Source: Bradyrhizobium sp. 21 (GTDB taxonomy: Bacteria > Pseudomonadota > Alphaproteobacteria > Rhizobiales > Xanthobacteraceae). Taken from it: a stretch of 64,000 nucleotides of DNA. Shown here one piece after another: positions 1-7,737 of this stretch (position 1 is its first letter; every line of letters begins with the position of its first letter). The stretch is from the NCBI RefSeq assembly GCF_023073335.1, contig NZ_JADPJG010000002.1:351837-415836 (forward strand), given 5' to 3'. Made by a program: the position numbers and the translations under genes. Below the pieces are notes generated by a model. The model was not told where the DNA came from. It saw only the letters and a list, made by a program, of their open reading frames with translations, and made no database searches.

Positions 1-454
1 CGTTGGTGTAGGCGGTGACGGCATCGAGCAGCACGCCCTGGCCGACATTGCGCAGCGCCTCGCGGCCAGACTGCACCTGGAGTTCGGCTGCCCGCACGTT
101 GTTGGCGGTGCGGAAACCGTTGAACAGGGTCTGCGTCACGGTGACGCCAATGATCCACGGCTTCAGATTGGCTGTCTGGATGGTGTTGTCGGGCAGCAGA
201 TTGCGCACCGATTGCAGGCCGGCGCTGAGGCTCGCCACGATTTGCGGGCGGTAACCGGCGAGCGCCTGCGGCACGTTCTCGTCCGTGGCGCGTTGCCGCG
301 CACGTTCGGCATTGAGCTGCGGATTGGTCTGGTAGGCCTTGGCGAGCGCCTCCGGCAGGGCTTCCGCCCCTGCTGCGGAGGGAAGGGCGCACGAGAGCGC
401 CAGCGCGGTCCATGTTGCAAGCACTGGAGCCACGCCCGATCGATGCCGCGTCAT
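1..454 (-). CDS. TolC-family outer membrane efflux protein, N-terminal part
   Basis: Outer-membrane channel of type I secretion or tripartite efflux; it runs off the left edge, so only about 150 residues are present. Reading from the ATG at 454 gives a signal peptide (Met-Thr-Arg-His start, Ala-rich core, Ala-Gly-Ala cut region), then the TolC opening ALPEALAKAYQTNPQLNAER and the later motifs VTQTLFNGFRT and VRAAELQVQSGREAL, typical of the first coiled-coil and strand repeat of TolC/OEP proteins. A GTG directly before the ATG is an alternative start. No inner-membrane or membrane-fusion partner is visible in the window, so the transporter it serves is unknown. The family call is firm. Confidence 0.88.
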   Translation of the reverse strand, partial: MTRHRSGVAPVLATWTALALSCALPSAAGAEALPEALAKAYQTNPQLNAERARQRATDENVPQALAGYRPQIVASLSAGLQSVRNLLPDNTIQTANLKPWIIGVTVTQTLFNGFRTANNVRAAELQVQSGREALRNVGQGVLLDAVTAYTN

Positions 455-674
455 CACGCGACCAGCTCTGGCGGCACGCCCAATCATGTAATCCCGCAAA
501 ATCCCGGCTGTCCGCCCCCGCCGACGGCGGCTCTTACCTGTTTAACCAGCGCCGGTCCCGCAGGCAAACTGCCGCGGGGAAAACCCCCATGTATTCCGTG
601 CTTGTTGCAGGTGCGTCACAGGACTTCTGCGGGAAAGCGGCAGAGCCTTACACCAGCCTGACCGCTCGCCGCTG

Positions 675-1454
675 TTACCGGTTCTTGTTCACCGGCTTGC
701 GCTTCTCGATGAACGCCGCCATGCCCTCGGAGCGGTCCTCCAGCGCGAAAGTCGCGTGGAACAGGTTGCGCTCGACGCTCATGCCCTCGGCGAGTGTGGT
801 CTCGAAGGCGCGGTTGACCGCTTCCTTGGCCATTGCGGCCGCAGGCTGCGACATCGCGGCGATCTTCTCGGCCGCGGCCATCACCTCGTCCATCAGCTTG
901 TCCGCGGGCACGATGCGGCTGACGAGGCCGCTTCGCTCGGCTTCCGCAGCATCCATCATGCGGCCGGTGAGGCAGAGGTCCATCGCCTTGGACTTGCCGA
1001 TTGCGCGGGTCAGGCGCTGGGTACCGCCGATGCCGGGGATGGTGCCGAGCGTGATTTCGGGCTGGCCGAACTTGGCGGTGTCGGCGGCGATGATGACGTC
1101 GCACATCATGGCGAGCTCGCAGCCGCCGCCCAGCGCATAGCCCGCGACCGCGGCGATCGTCGGCTTGCGGCAGCGTGCGAGCCGGTCGCCGCCGATCGCG
1201 GCAAAATCCTCGGAGAACATGTCGATGAAGGCTTTGGGCTGCATCTCCTTGATGTCGGCGCCGGCGGCAAAGGCCTTCTCGCTGCCGGTCACGACGATGC
1301 AGCCGATGGCGTCATCGGCCTCGAGATCATCGACTGCCGCGGCGATCTCCCGGAAGACGCCAAAGGAGAGCGCGTTGAGCAGCTTCGGCCGGTTCAGCTT
1401 GATGATGCCGACCCCGCCTTTGCTTTCGACGATGATGTGTTCGAACGTGCTCAT
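675..1454 (-). CDS. enoyl-CoA hydratase (crotonase family)
   Basis: Hydrates 2-enoyl-CoA to 3-hydroxyacyl-CoA in fatty-acid beta-oxidation, in the cytoplasm. The 259 residues are full family length. The oxyanion-hole segment [10 protein letters not shown] lies at 61-70 and GGGCELAM near 109-116; the two catalytic glutamates are Glu113 and Glu133 (in [10 protein letters not shown]), with the 20-residue spacing of classical mitochondrial-type hydratases. Both acids are present, which favours true hydratase activity over isomerase-only relatives. It stands alone, 100 bp from its neighbour, with no acyl-CoA dehydrogenase or thiolase adjacent. Substrate chain length cannot be read from sequence. 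Confidence 0.93.
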   Translation of the reverse strand: MSTFEHIIVESKGGVGIIKLNRPKLLNALSFGVFREIAAAVDDLEADDAIGCIVVTGSEKAFAAGADIKEMQPKAFIDMFSEDFAAIGGDRLARCRKPTIAAVAGYALGGGCELAMMCDVIIAADTAKFGQPEITLGTIPGIGGTQRLTRAIGKSKAMDLCLTGRMMDAAEAERSGLVSRIVPADKLMDEVMAAAEKIAAMSQPAAAMAKEAVNRAFETTLAEGMSVERNLFHATFALEDRSEGMAAFIEKRKPVNKNR

Positions 1455-1556
1455 GCTCCACCCACGCTTTTGATTGGGCGGGCAATGTGCCCGCTGGCGC
1501 GGTGGGCTTCAAGGGGGACACATGGCCCCCCCTGGGGCCGGAAATCACGCCAGGAA

Positions 1557-2216
1557 TCACGCCATGAACATGCGCGCGGCGGACGCCAGCGTCAGCAGCG
1601 TGCCGACGCCAATGAAGATCTTGCCGATCAGGGAGCTCTGGTCCCAGGCCGAGCTCTGCTGGCTGCTTGCCATCACCGGCGCCGGCCGCGGCAGCGCGTC
1701 GGTTGCGGCAATCACCGCCTTCTGCGCCGGCGGGTTGTCCTGTTCCGCAGCGCGGTCGATGTCGTTGAGCTGATCGGGTGCCACGACCTGGCTCTCGGCA
1801 TTCGGGGCGGCGGCATTATCGGCCGCTGCCTGGACGTTGTCGTTGGCGCGGCCCGTCATTGCGGAGGCGGCAGCCGCGGTCGGCGTATCGGCGGCGGCGA
1901 GCTGTGCATTGGCATTGGCGACCTCCGGCGGCATCTGGCTCGCGGCCGGCACGTCTCCATTGTCGGTCTTCGCCCCCTCGGCCTTTGCCGCGGCGTCCTT
2001 CTTGTCGGCCTTGTCGTCGGATTTCTGCGCCGTCCTGGTGCTATCGTGGTGGCGCGAGGTATGTCGCCGCTGCTTGCCCGGCTTGTCCGTGTCGGCTTGC
2101 TTGCCCGCGCTGTCCGATTTGCCGGCAGAGTTCGGCGCCGCCTGTGCAGCGCCGCCGAACAGCAAGAAAAGCCCGGCAAGAAGAATCACTGCCGCGTGTC
2201 CGCTGGCTTTCATCAT
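1557..2216 (-). CDS. exported Ala-rich protein with C-terminal membrane anchor
   Basis: No known function recognised. The 219 residues start with a clear signal peptide (MKASGHAAVILLAGLFLLFG then AAQA), continue with a low-complexity Lys/Asp/Ala/Thr-rich stretch (about 28-90) and an Ala/Asn-rich stretch to about 185, and end in one hydrophobic segment (KIFIGVGTLLTLASAARMFM). A protein held by a C-terminal helix with a long disordered periplasmic part is the simplest reading. Met-Met at the start leaves either Met possible. It is divergent from the ecfF-osrA operon and shares a roughly 270-bp upstream region with it, so common control is possible but unproven. Confidence 0.7.
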   Translation of the reverse strand: MMKASGHAAVILLAGLFLLFGGAAQAAPNSAGKSDSAGKQADTDKPGKQRRHTSRHHDSTRTAQKSDDKADKKDAAAKAEGAKTDNGDVPAASQMPPEVANANAQLAAADTPTAAAASAMTGRANDNVQAAADNAAAPNAESQVVAPDQLNDIDRAAEQDNPPAQKAVIAATDALPRPAPVMASSQQSSAWDQSSLIGKIFIGVGTLLTLASAARMFMA

Positions 2217-2431
2217 GTTGACGATCTCCCCAATTCAGCCCGTCCCGGGAGCGAACAGAGACCCCGGGCCATGACGACAGCGGGGCAAAAAATGGGAATC
2301 TTCGGGCCACACGGGGCAAAAACGCGGCAAGCCGGGCCTTCGCCGCCGGACGCCGGGGTGCGGACGGGATCGATCGGTGTTATGAGCCGTCCAGATCCTG
2401 ACGGCTGCATCGGTCGCGCGGTCCGGCATGT

Positions 2432-2447
2432 ATCACGAATTCGTGAT
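2432..2447. promoter_or_regulatory. 16-bp perfect palindrome, candidate operator
   Basis: The sequence atcacgaattcgtgat reads the same on both strands. It sits in the intergenic region between the divergent exported-protein gene and ecfF, 44 bp upstream of the likely ecfF ATG. Perfect 16-bp dyads without a T-run usually mark binding by a dimeric regulator; which one is unknown. Confidence 0.4.
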
Positions 2448-2462
2448 CTAGCGGGTGCCGAC

Positions 2463-2487
2463 GTAACAAATTGAAAGAGCGGCCGAA
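2463..2487 (+). promoter_or_regulatory. candidate ECF (SigF/EcfF-type) autoregulatory promoter
   Basis: GTAAC at 2463-2467 is followed after 16 bp by CGAA at 2484-2487. This resembles the GTAAC(C)-N16-CGAA promoter known for SigF-type ECF factors paired with NrsF/DUF1109 anti-sigmas. It lies immediately before the ATG at 2492, so the transcript would have almost no leader. Matching motif and autoregulation are family knowledge; use of this site is inferred. Confidence 0.45.
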
Positions 2488-2491
2488 TTGC

Positions 2492-3052
2492 ATGGTGAGG
2501 GCGCGCGTGCGCGGACGTGAGGACGAGTGGACCGACCTGATGCGGTCGGCCATGGCAGGCGATGACGCGGCGTATCATCGCCTGTTGAAGGCGGTCACGC
2601 CTGTGCTGCGCGCTGCCGCGAGGCGCGGCCTGGCGCGGGCCGGGCAGCCTCCCGACCAGGCCGAGGATATCGTGCAGGAGATCTTGTTGGCGGTGCATCT
2701 GAAGCGGCACACCTGGGACAGCGAAGCCCCTTTCGCCCCGTGGCTGTTTGCGATCGGCCGCAACAAGCTGATCGACATGCTGCGGCGGCGGGGCAGGCGG
2801 ATCTTCGTCAACATCGACGATTTCGCCGAATCCCTGCCGGGCGAAGTGCCGCAGGAGACGGTCTCGGCAGGCGAGGTCGCCAGCCAGCTCAATACGCTGC
2901 CGCAGCGCCAGCGCGACGTGCTGCAGTCGATCGCGGTCGAGGCCACCTCGATCAAGGATACGGCGATGAAATATGCGATGAGCGAGGGTGCGGTGCGGGT
3001 CGCGCTGCATCGCGGACTTGCGGCGCTGACCGCCAAACTGCGGGACCAGTAG
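2492..3052 (+). CDS. ecfF: ECF RNA polymerase sigma factor, EcfF/SigF type
   Basis: Directs RNA polymerase to stress promoters. About 186 residues from ATG 2492, with region 2 (QAEDIVQEILLAVH followed by FAPWLFAIGRNKLIDMLRRR) and region 4 (LNTLPQRQRDVLQSIAVE then a helix-turn-helix ending VRVALHRGLAAL). A TTG at 2471 would lengthen it but overlaps the candidate promoter, so ATG 2492 (or GTG 2495) is preferred. The next gene, 2 bp downstream, is a six-helix DUF1109/NrsF anti-sigma. The pair matches the peroxide-responsive EcfF-OsrA system I recall from B. japonicum/diazoefficiens. Confidence 0.85.
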   Translation: MVRARVRGREDEWTDLMRSAMAGDDAAYHRLLKAVTPVLRAAARRGLARAGQPPDQAEDIVQEILLAVHLKRHTWDSEAPFAPWLFAIGRNKLIDMLRRRGRRIFVNIDDFAESLPGEVPQETVSAGEVASQLNTLPQRQRDVLQSIAVEATSIKDTAMKYAMSEGAVRVALHRGLAALTAKLRDQ

Positions 3053-3054
3053 TC

Positions 3055-3693
3055 ATGGATACCGATCAACTCATTCGTTCGCTCGCGGCCGACAACGCCC
3101 ATCGCGCGCCGCGCGTCGGCGCGGTGCTGACCATGGCGCTGCTGGTCGCAGCCCCCCTGTCGATCCTGATTTTCGCGACGTTTCTCGGCGTGCGTCACGA
3201 CGTGATGAGCGCGATGCATAACCCGTTCTTCGACATGAAGTTCGCGGTCACGCTGTCGCTCGCGATCCCCGCGATCATCGTCAGCCTGCATCTGTCGCGG
3301 CCCGAGGCCCTGATGCGCGGCTGGGGCTGGCTGCTGCTGCTGCCCGTGGGGCTGCTCGCGGTGGCGATCGGCAGCGAGGCGATGATGGCGCCGGCGATGC
3401 CGATGACGATGCGGATGGTAGGCAAGAACTCCAGGGTCTGCCTGTTCGCGATCCCGGCGATGTCGCTGCCGCTGCTTGCGGGGGCGCTGTTCGGCCTGCG
3501 CCACGGCGCGCCGTCGCGCCCCGCGCTCGCGGGTGCGCTCGCCGGTCTCGTGTCGGCCGGGCTCGCCGCGACGCTCTATGCCTCGCACTGCACCGACGAT
3601 TCCCCGCTGTTCGTCGCGACCTGGTACACGCTCGCGACCGCGCTGGTGACCGCGATCGGCGCAGCGGTGGGGGCGAGGGTCCTGCGTTACTAG
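3055..3693 (+). CDS. osrA: membrane anti-sigma factor, NrsF/OsrA type (DUF1109)
   Basis: Integral membrane protein that holds the preceding sigma factor inactive until oxidative stress. The 212 residues have a short cytoplasmic N-terminus followed by six predicted membrane helices (about 22-45, 63-80, 91-106, 128-147, 154-176, 187-209). Exactly two cysteines are present, Cys129 (RVCLFA) and Cys179 (ASHCTDD); these equal the two redox cysteines I recall for OsrA. It starts 2 bp after the ecfF stop, indicating cotranscription. The family assignment rests on topology, cysteine positions and context. Confidence 0.85.
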   Translation: MDTDQLIRSLAADNAHRAPRVGAVLTMALLVAAPLSILIFATFLGVRHDVMSAMHNPFFDMKFAVTLSLAIPAIIVSLHLSRPEALMRGWGWLLLLPVGLLAVAIGSEAMMAPAMPMTMRMVGKNSRVCLFAIPAMSLPLLAGALFGLRHGAPSRPALAGALAGLVSAGLAATLYASHCTDDSPLFVATWYTLATALVTAIGAAVGARVLRY

Positions 3694-3703
3694 CGCGCCA
3701 GCC

Positions 3704-4804
3704 TCACGCCGCAGGCGTCGTGCCCTGCATGCGGTGGAAGCGCAGCACCTGCTGCGCGGTCGAGCTGCGTAGCGCCTCGTAAGCGTCGCGCAACGTCAGC
3801 ATGTCGGTCTGCGAGCCGCCTGAGAGCTTCTCGCGCATGGCGATGATCGCACGCACGCTCGGCCAATGCATGGCCGCGACCTTGGCGAGTATCATCACGC
3901 CCTCGGTCCTGCTTTCGATCATCATGGTCTCGGCGGTCTCGACCGCGACGCCCGCGAGCGCCGCGAGCCCTGCATTGGTCTCGTCGAACTTGTCCTGCTC
4001 GGCGAAGGTGGCGACCTGGGATTCGGTGAGGCGGCCGTCTTCGTGCAGCGACTTCACCAACGCCCGCGCCATCTCGGTCTGCCTGGTCGTGGTGGCGGTG
4101 CGCACCCGCTGGGCCGCTTCCTGGACCGCGCTGGACACGTCGTCCGCAAGCTCCGGATGGGCGGCCTCCAACTTCCTGCGCACCGTTAATGACGCCTTCG
4201 CGACCAGCCTCAAATAATGATGGCGGGGCAGGTCTGGCCGCAGGCCGATGCAGGTGGCGAGGTCGTCGTCGCGTTCGGCGCGGGTGACGAGGTCGGTGAA
4301 ACTTCCCTCGGAGAGCTGTGCGCCCGGATTGCCCACGGTCGCTTGCACCACGTCCTCGTCGCCGCGCGTCACCAGCACGTCGGTCAGCGCTTCCGACAGC
4401 ACTCGCCGCAGCGAGATCGCCTTGAGATGGGCCTGGCCCCTGGTGCGCGCGATCTCGATCAGGGTCGCCTCGTCCAGCCGTTCCGATTTCGACAGCACGG
4501 GGCCGGAAATCTCGATCACCTCGTCGAGCGCGAGCGTCCGGATGATCTTAGGCGGCGCAGCCGCGATCGGTGCGAGGCGCTCCGCGAGCAGCGCCCTCGC
4601 AGAAGTCTCGATCTGCTCGATCAGGCATTGGAACACGTCGTCGAAGACGCGGACATGGTCGTCGGAATAGTCCACCGCGTTGCCTACGAAGAGCTCGGTG
4701 ACCTGGCGCAGCGTCTCCACCCGGCGCGCAACGGTGCCGTGCGAGAGCGCAGCCTGCAATTCGTCGAGCAGATTCTCGGATGTTTTTGCGGATTTTGATC
4801 TCAT
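3704..4804 (-). CDS. DUF2336 domain protein
   Basis: Cytoplasmic all-helical protein of 366 residues, no signal peptide or membrane segment. The N-terminal half (LLDELQAALSHGTVARRVETLRQVTELFV, then LAERLAPIAAAPPKIIRTLALD) is characteristic of DUF2336 proteins, which are found almost only in alphaproteobacteria and are built of HEAT-like helix pairs. The C-terminal part contains further helical repeats. No catalytic motif is seen and no function is established to my knowledge. A second DUF2336 gene is present at 37571-38545. The nearest same-strand neighbour upstream is a diguanylate cyclase gene, but the 60-bp gap does not prove an operon. Confidence 0.8.
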   Translation of the reverse strand: MRSKSAKTSENLLDELQAALSHGTVARRVETLRQVTELFVGNAVDYSDDHVRVFDDVFQCLIEQIETSARALLAERLAPIAAAPPKIIRTLALDEVIEISGPVLSKSERLDEATLIEIARTRGQAHLKAISLRRVLSEALTDVLVTRGDEDVVQATVGNPGAQLSEGSFTDLVTRAERDDDLATCIGLRPDLPRHHYLRLVAKASLTVRRKLEAAHPELADDVSSAVQEAAQRVRTATTTRQTEMARALVKSLHEDGRLTESQVATFAEQDKFDETNAGLAALAGVAVETAETMMIESRTEGVMILAKVAAMHWPSVRAIIAMREKLSGGSQTDMLTLRDAYEALRSSTAQQVLRFHRMQGTTPAA

Positions 4805-4867
4805 TGCCCTGTCCTGGAGCGTTCGGCCCGGCGGCGGCTTCTCTCGCGCCGGGAGAAAATGGATTGG

Positions 4868-6025
4868 TCAGCTCGTTGCAATGCGGTTGCGCCCTTGCGC
4901 CTTGGCGGAATAGAGCGCGCTGTCGGCGCGCACGAGAAACGTGTCGGCAGTATCAATCTCGCGCAGCGTCACGACGCCCGCGGAAATGGTCACGCGCATG
5001 CCCGGAGAGAATGCGCTCCAGTCCAGATCGGCGACGATGCCGCGCAGCCGCTCGAGCATGCGCGACGCCGCCTCGCTGTCCGTTCCCGGCAGCAACAGCA
5101 AAAATTCCTCGCCGCCGTAGCGGCCGAAGCAGTCGGCCGGGCGGATGTTGGCGAAAATGGTGATCGCGAAGGTCCGCAGCACCTCGTCGCCGACGGGATG
5201 GCCGTGGGCATCGTTGATGCGCTTGAACCAGTCGAGGTCGATCAGTGCGATCGCGCAAGGCGTCGATGCCCGCCGCGATTTTTCGATCTCGGCGTCGAGA
5301 AGCCGCATGATGCAGCGGCGGTTGTAGGAGCCGGTGAGCTCGTCGAGCTCGGCCAGCTCCTCGATGCGCTGATAGGCAGCCTTCAGCTCGATGCTGCGCC
5401 GGTACAGGATCTTGCGCAGCGTCGCACCGAACAGGCCGAGGAAGGCGCACTGGCCGATCACCAGCACGAAGCAGAGCATCGAGGCGGTGCGCTGCAGCCG
5501 CGTTGCAACGGGCATGCCGATCGGCAGGTCGGAGGCGAGGAAGACGGCGGCAAGGCCGGCGCTCGCCATCGCCCAGGTCAGAATCGCCTGGGCCGAGGTC
5601 ATGCGCAGCGTGCCGAAAGCAAAGATCAGGAACAGCACGCTGAGGAAGGCGACGCCGACGGCAGGCACCGACAGCAGGAACACGAATTGCAGCGCCATAT
5701 GCGCCGAGATCTGGAACACGGTGAGATAGTGGTCCGAGAATCGGTCACCTACGCCGGCTTCCGACAGCACGGCGAAGCTGCCGATGATCAACAGGCCGCC
5801 GAACCAGAACAGCGAGGCAATGTCGATCGAGATGGCGCCGTCAAAGGCGTAAACCAGCAGGACGGAGGCGCCGAGCGAGTAGCTCGCGACCTGGCCGATA
5901 TACATCTGGCGGCGCTGCCGGACACGGCGCGCCAGAACCTCGGGTGCGGCCGCCTCGGGCGTGAGGACGAGATCCGCGACCTCAGCGGCATTCCTCTCGG
6001 GAAAGGACGTCGCGGCCGTGCTCAT
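4868..6025 (-). CDS. membrane diguanylate cyclase (GGDEF)
   Basis: Makes the second messenger c-di-GMP from two GTP. The 385 residues contain about six membrane helices (about 43-210, MASE-like sensor) and one GGDEF domain (about 225-385). The active-site loop is GGEEF at 304-308, and the inhibitory-site motif RxxD (RPAD, 295-298) is exactly five residues upstream, so product feedback inhibition is expected. DLDWFKRINDAHGHPVGDEVL has the usual metal-binding and substrate residues. There is no EAL domain. The signal sensed by the membrane part is unknown. Confidence 0.92.
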   Translation of the reverse strand: MSTAATSFPERNAAEVADLVLTPEAAAPEVLARRVRQRRQMYIGQVASYSLGASVLLVYAFDGAISIDIASLFWFGGLLIIGSFAVLSEAGVGDRFSDHYLTVFQISAHMALQFVFLLSVPAVGVAFLSVLFLIFAFGTLRMTSAQAILTWAMASAGLAAVFLASDLPIGMPVATRLQRTASMLCFVLVIGQCAFLGLFGATLRKILYRRSIELKAAYQRIEELAELDELTGSYNRRCIMRLLDAEIEKSRRASTPCAIALIDLDWFKRINDAHGHPVGDEVLRTFAITIFANIRPADCFGRYGGEEFLLLLPGTDSEAASRMLERLRGIVADLDWSAFSPGMRVTISAGVVTLREIDTADTFLVRADSALYSAKAQGRNRIATS

Positions 6026-6459
6026 GGTCCCGCCAATGGTCGATGTCAGCCTAAAAATCTACGTGGCAAGCCTTTAGGTTTGGTATCCTTCGAAACCGAA
6101 TCCGCGCTGTGCAGCGCGGGAGTGGGCGACGTCGGCCGGCGCAGGAATTTGTCGGCGATTAGGCATCGTGTGCGATGCCGTCGAGCCAAAGCAGGGCTTC
6201 GGAAGACACACGTCGTGCAAGGCTGCTATGGTTCCATGCAGGTCGGGCCGTCTACGCTGGGACGGCAGTGCGCAGGAAAGTGCTTCATTACTATGTTACC
6301 GTTCTCGAGCGAAGCGGCCAGCCGCGGGTGGCAAAAGGAAATTTCGCGTATGTGGGGTAGATCACACAGGCCCCCGTATCACTGCGGTAGACTGAAGAAT
6401 TTCGCGCCTCCCGTCGAACCGTCTGCCGCATCGACCCGACCAACCTTGCGAGACGGCCT
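6026..6459. other. intergenic region between divergent dgc and sigma-factor genes
   Basis: No gene supported: the short frames here lack family features and good ribosome-binding sites. It should hold the promoters of the diguanylate cyclase (left) and the ECF sigma operon (right). No convincing sigma motif or dyad was found by eye. Confidence 0.5.
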
Positions 6460-7029
6460 TTGAGCGTGACACAAGCGGCTTCGGACGAGGTCCTGATCGC
6501 CAGGATCGCTCAAGGCGACCGGCTCGCCATGCAGGTGCTGTACGGGCGGCACCATGTCAGGGTGTATCGCTTCGGCCTCCGGCTCGTGCGGGACGAGCAG
6601 GCGGCGGAAGACCTCATCAGCGAGGTGTTTCTCGACGTCTGGCGTCAAGCCGGCAAGTTCGAGGGCCGGTCCGCCGTTTCCACCTGGCTGCTGGCAATCA
6701 CCCGATTCAAGGCCCTGTCTGCGCTCCGGCGCAGGAAGGATTTTGAGTTGGACGACGAAGCCGCCAACGCGATCGAGGATTCGTCCGACAATCCGGAAAC
6801 GGCGGTGCAGAAGAAGGATACCAGTGAAGCGTTGCGGGAGTGTCTGACGGGCCTCTCGCCTGATCACCGGGAAATCGTCGATCTCGTCTACTACCACGAG
6901 AAGTCCGTGGAAGAGGTGGCCGAGATCGTTGGCATCCCGGAGAACACTGTAAAGACGCGCTTGTTCTATGCGCGCAAGAAATTGGCCGAACTGCTGAAGG
7001 CAGCCGGCATTGAGCGAGGCTGGCCATGA
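6460..7029 (+). CDS. ECF RNA polymerase sigma factor
   Basis: Sigma-70 family ECF factor of about 189 residues. Region 2 reads DRLAMQVLYGRHHVRVYRFG, EQAAEDLISEVFLDVWRQA, then TWLLAITRFKALSALRRRK; region 4 reads LTGLSPDHREIVDLVYYHEK followed by VEEVAEIVGIPENTVKTRLFYARKKLAELL. TTG 6460 gives the longest form; GTG 6466 is an alternative. Its stop overlaps the start of the anti-sigma gene by 4 bp, and a subtilase gene follows, so the three are read as one operon. Target promoters are unknown. Confidence 0.93.
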   Translation: MSVTQAASDEVLIARIAQGDRLAMQVLYGRHHVRVYRFGLRLVRDEQAAEDLISEVFLDVWRQAGKFEGRSAVSTWLLAITRFKALSALRRRKDFELDDEAANAIEDSSDNPETAVQKKDTSEALRECLTGLSPDHREIVDLVYYHEKSVEEVAEIVGIPENTVKTRLFYARKKLAELLKAAGIERGWP

Positions 7030-7721
7030 TGGCATTGAGCAAGAAGATGCTGGAGCAAGAGCCCAGTGAAATTGAACTGCTGCTGCCGTGGCACGCGGCC
7101 GGCACGCTGAACGCGCGCGATGCCCGCCGCGTCGAGGAAGCGCTGGCGAGCGATCCGGCGCTTGCGAAGCAATATGCGGCGATCCGCGGCGAGTACGAAG
7201 AGACCATCCATCTGAACGAGAGCCTGGGCGCTCCGTCGGCGCGCGCGATGCAGAAGCTGTTCGCCGCGATTGACGCCGAACCTGCGCGGCCGATCGGCTC
7301 GCTGCCGCTGTCGGCGCGCATCGCGACCTTCTTCTCGAGCCTGTCGCCGCGCACGCTGGCCTGGTCGGCGAGCCTTGGCGCCGTCGCGCTGGTGCTGCAG
7401 GCCGGAATCATCGGCGCGGTGCTGATGAAGACGCAGCCTGCGACCTTCCAGACCGCTTCGCTCTCGACCAGCGCGCCGATCACGCGCGAGCTCGGTACGA
7501 CTGCCGCGCCGGCGCGCGCGCTGGTGCGCTTCACGCCCGAGGCGCGCGTCGCCGACATCACTGCATTGCTCGACGGCTACCAGGCTTCGATCATCGGTGA
7601 TGCCAAGGGCGGCATGTTCCGCCTCCAGTTCGACAAGGCGATGAGCCAGGACGAACTCGCCTCGCTGCTCGGCAAGATGCAGCGCGAGAAGTTCGTCAAT
7701 CTGGCCGTCGCTGCGCCCTAG
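7026..7721 (+). CDS. single-pass anti-sigma factor with periplasmic propeptide-like domain
   Basis: Likely inhibits the sigma factor encoded just upstream (ATGA overlap). Of 231 residues, about 15-75 form the cytoplasmic anti-sigma domain with the LLLPWHAAGTL motif typical of zinc-free ASD domains; one membrane helix spans about 111-134; residues about 163-231 form a periplasmic domain. That domain (strand LVRFTP, helix ITALLDGY, strand ASIIGD, strand GMFRLQF, helix DELASLLGKMQ, strand NLAVAAP) has the order of subtilase propeptide (I9-like) folds and resembles the prodomain of the protease encoded next door. Start ATG 7026 or 7029. Confidence 0.82.
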   Translation: MMALSKKMLEQEPSEIELLLPWHAAGTLNARDARRVEEALASDPALAKQYAAIRGEYEETIHLNESLGAPSARAMQKLFAAIDAEPARPIGSLPLSARIATFFSSLSPRTLAWSASLGAVALVLQAGIIGAVLMKTQPATFQTASLSTSAPITRELGTTAAPARALVRFTPEARVADITALLDGYQASIIGDAKGGMFRLQFDKAMSQDELASLLGKMQREKFVNLAVAAP

Positions 7722-7737
7722 ACGCGCCGCGGAACCG

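Noticed and set aside
756..2474. Long plus-strand open frame (572 codons) opposite the enoyl-CoA hydratase gene
   Set aside because: High GC keeps frames open opposite real genes; the minus strand carries a complete hydratase with all catalytic residues.
4859..6463. Plus-strand frame of 534 codons opposite the diguanylate cyclase
   Set aside because: His/Gln/Arg/Glu-rich composition typical of antisense shadow; the minus strand has an intact GGDEF protein.
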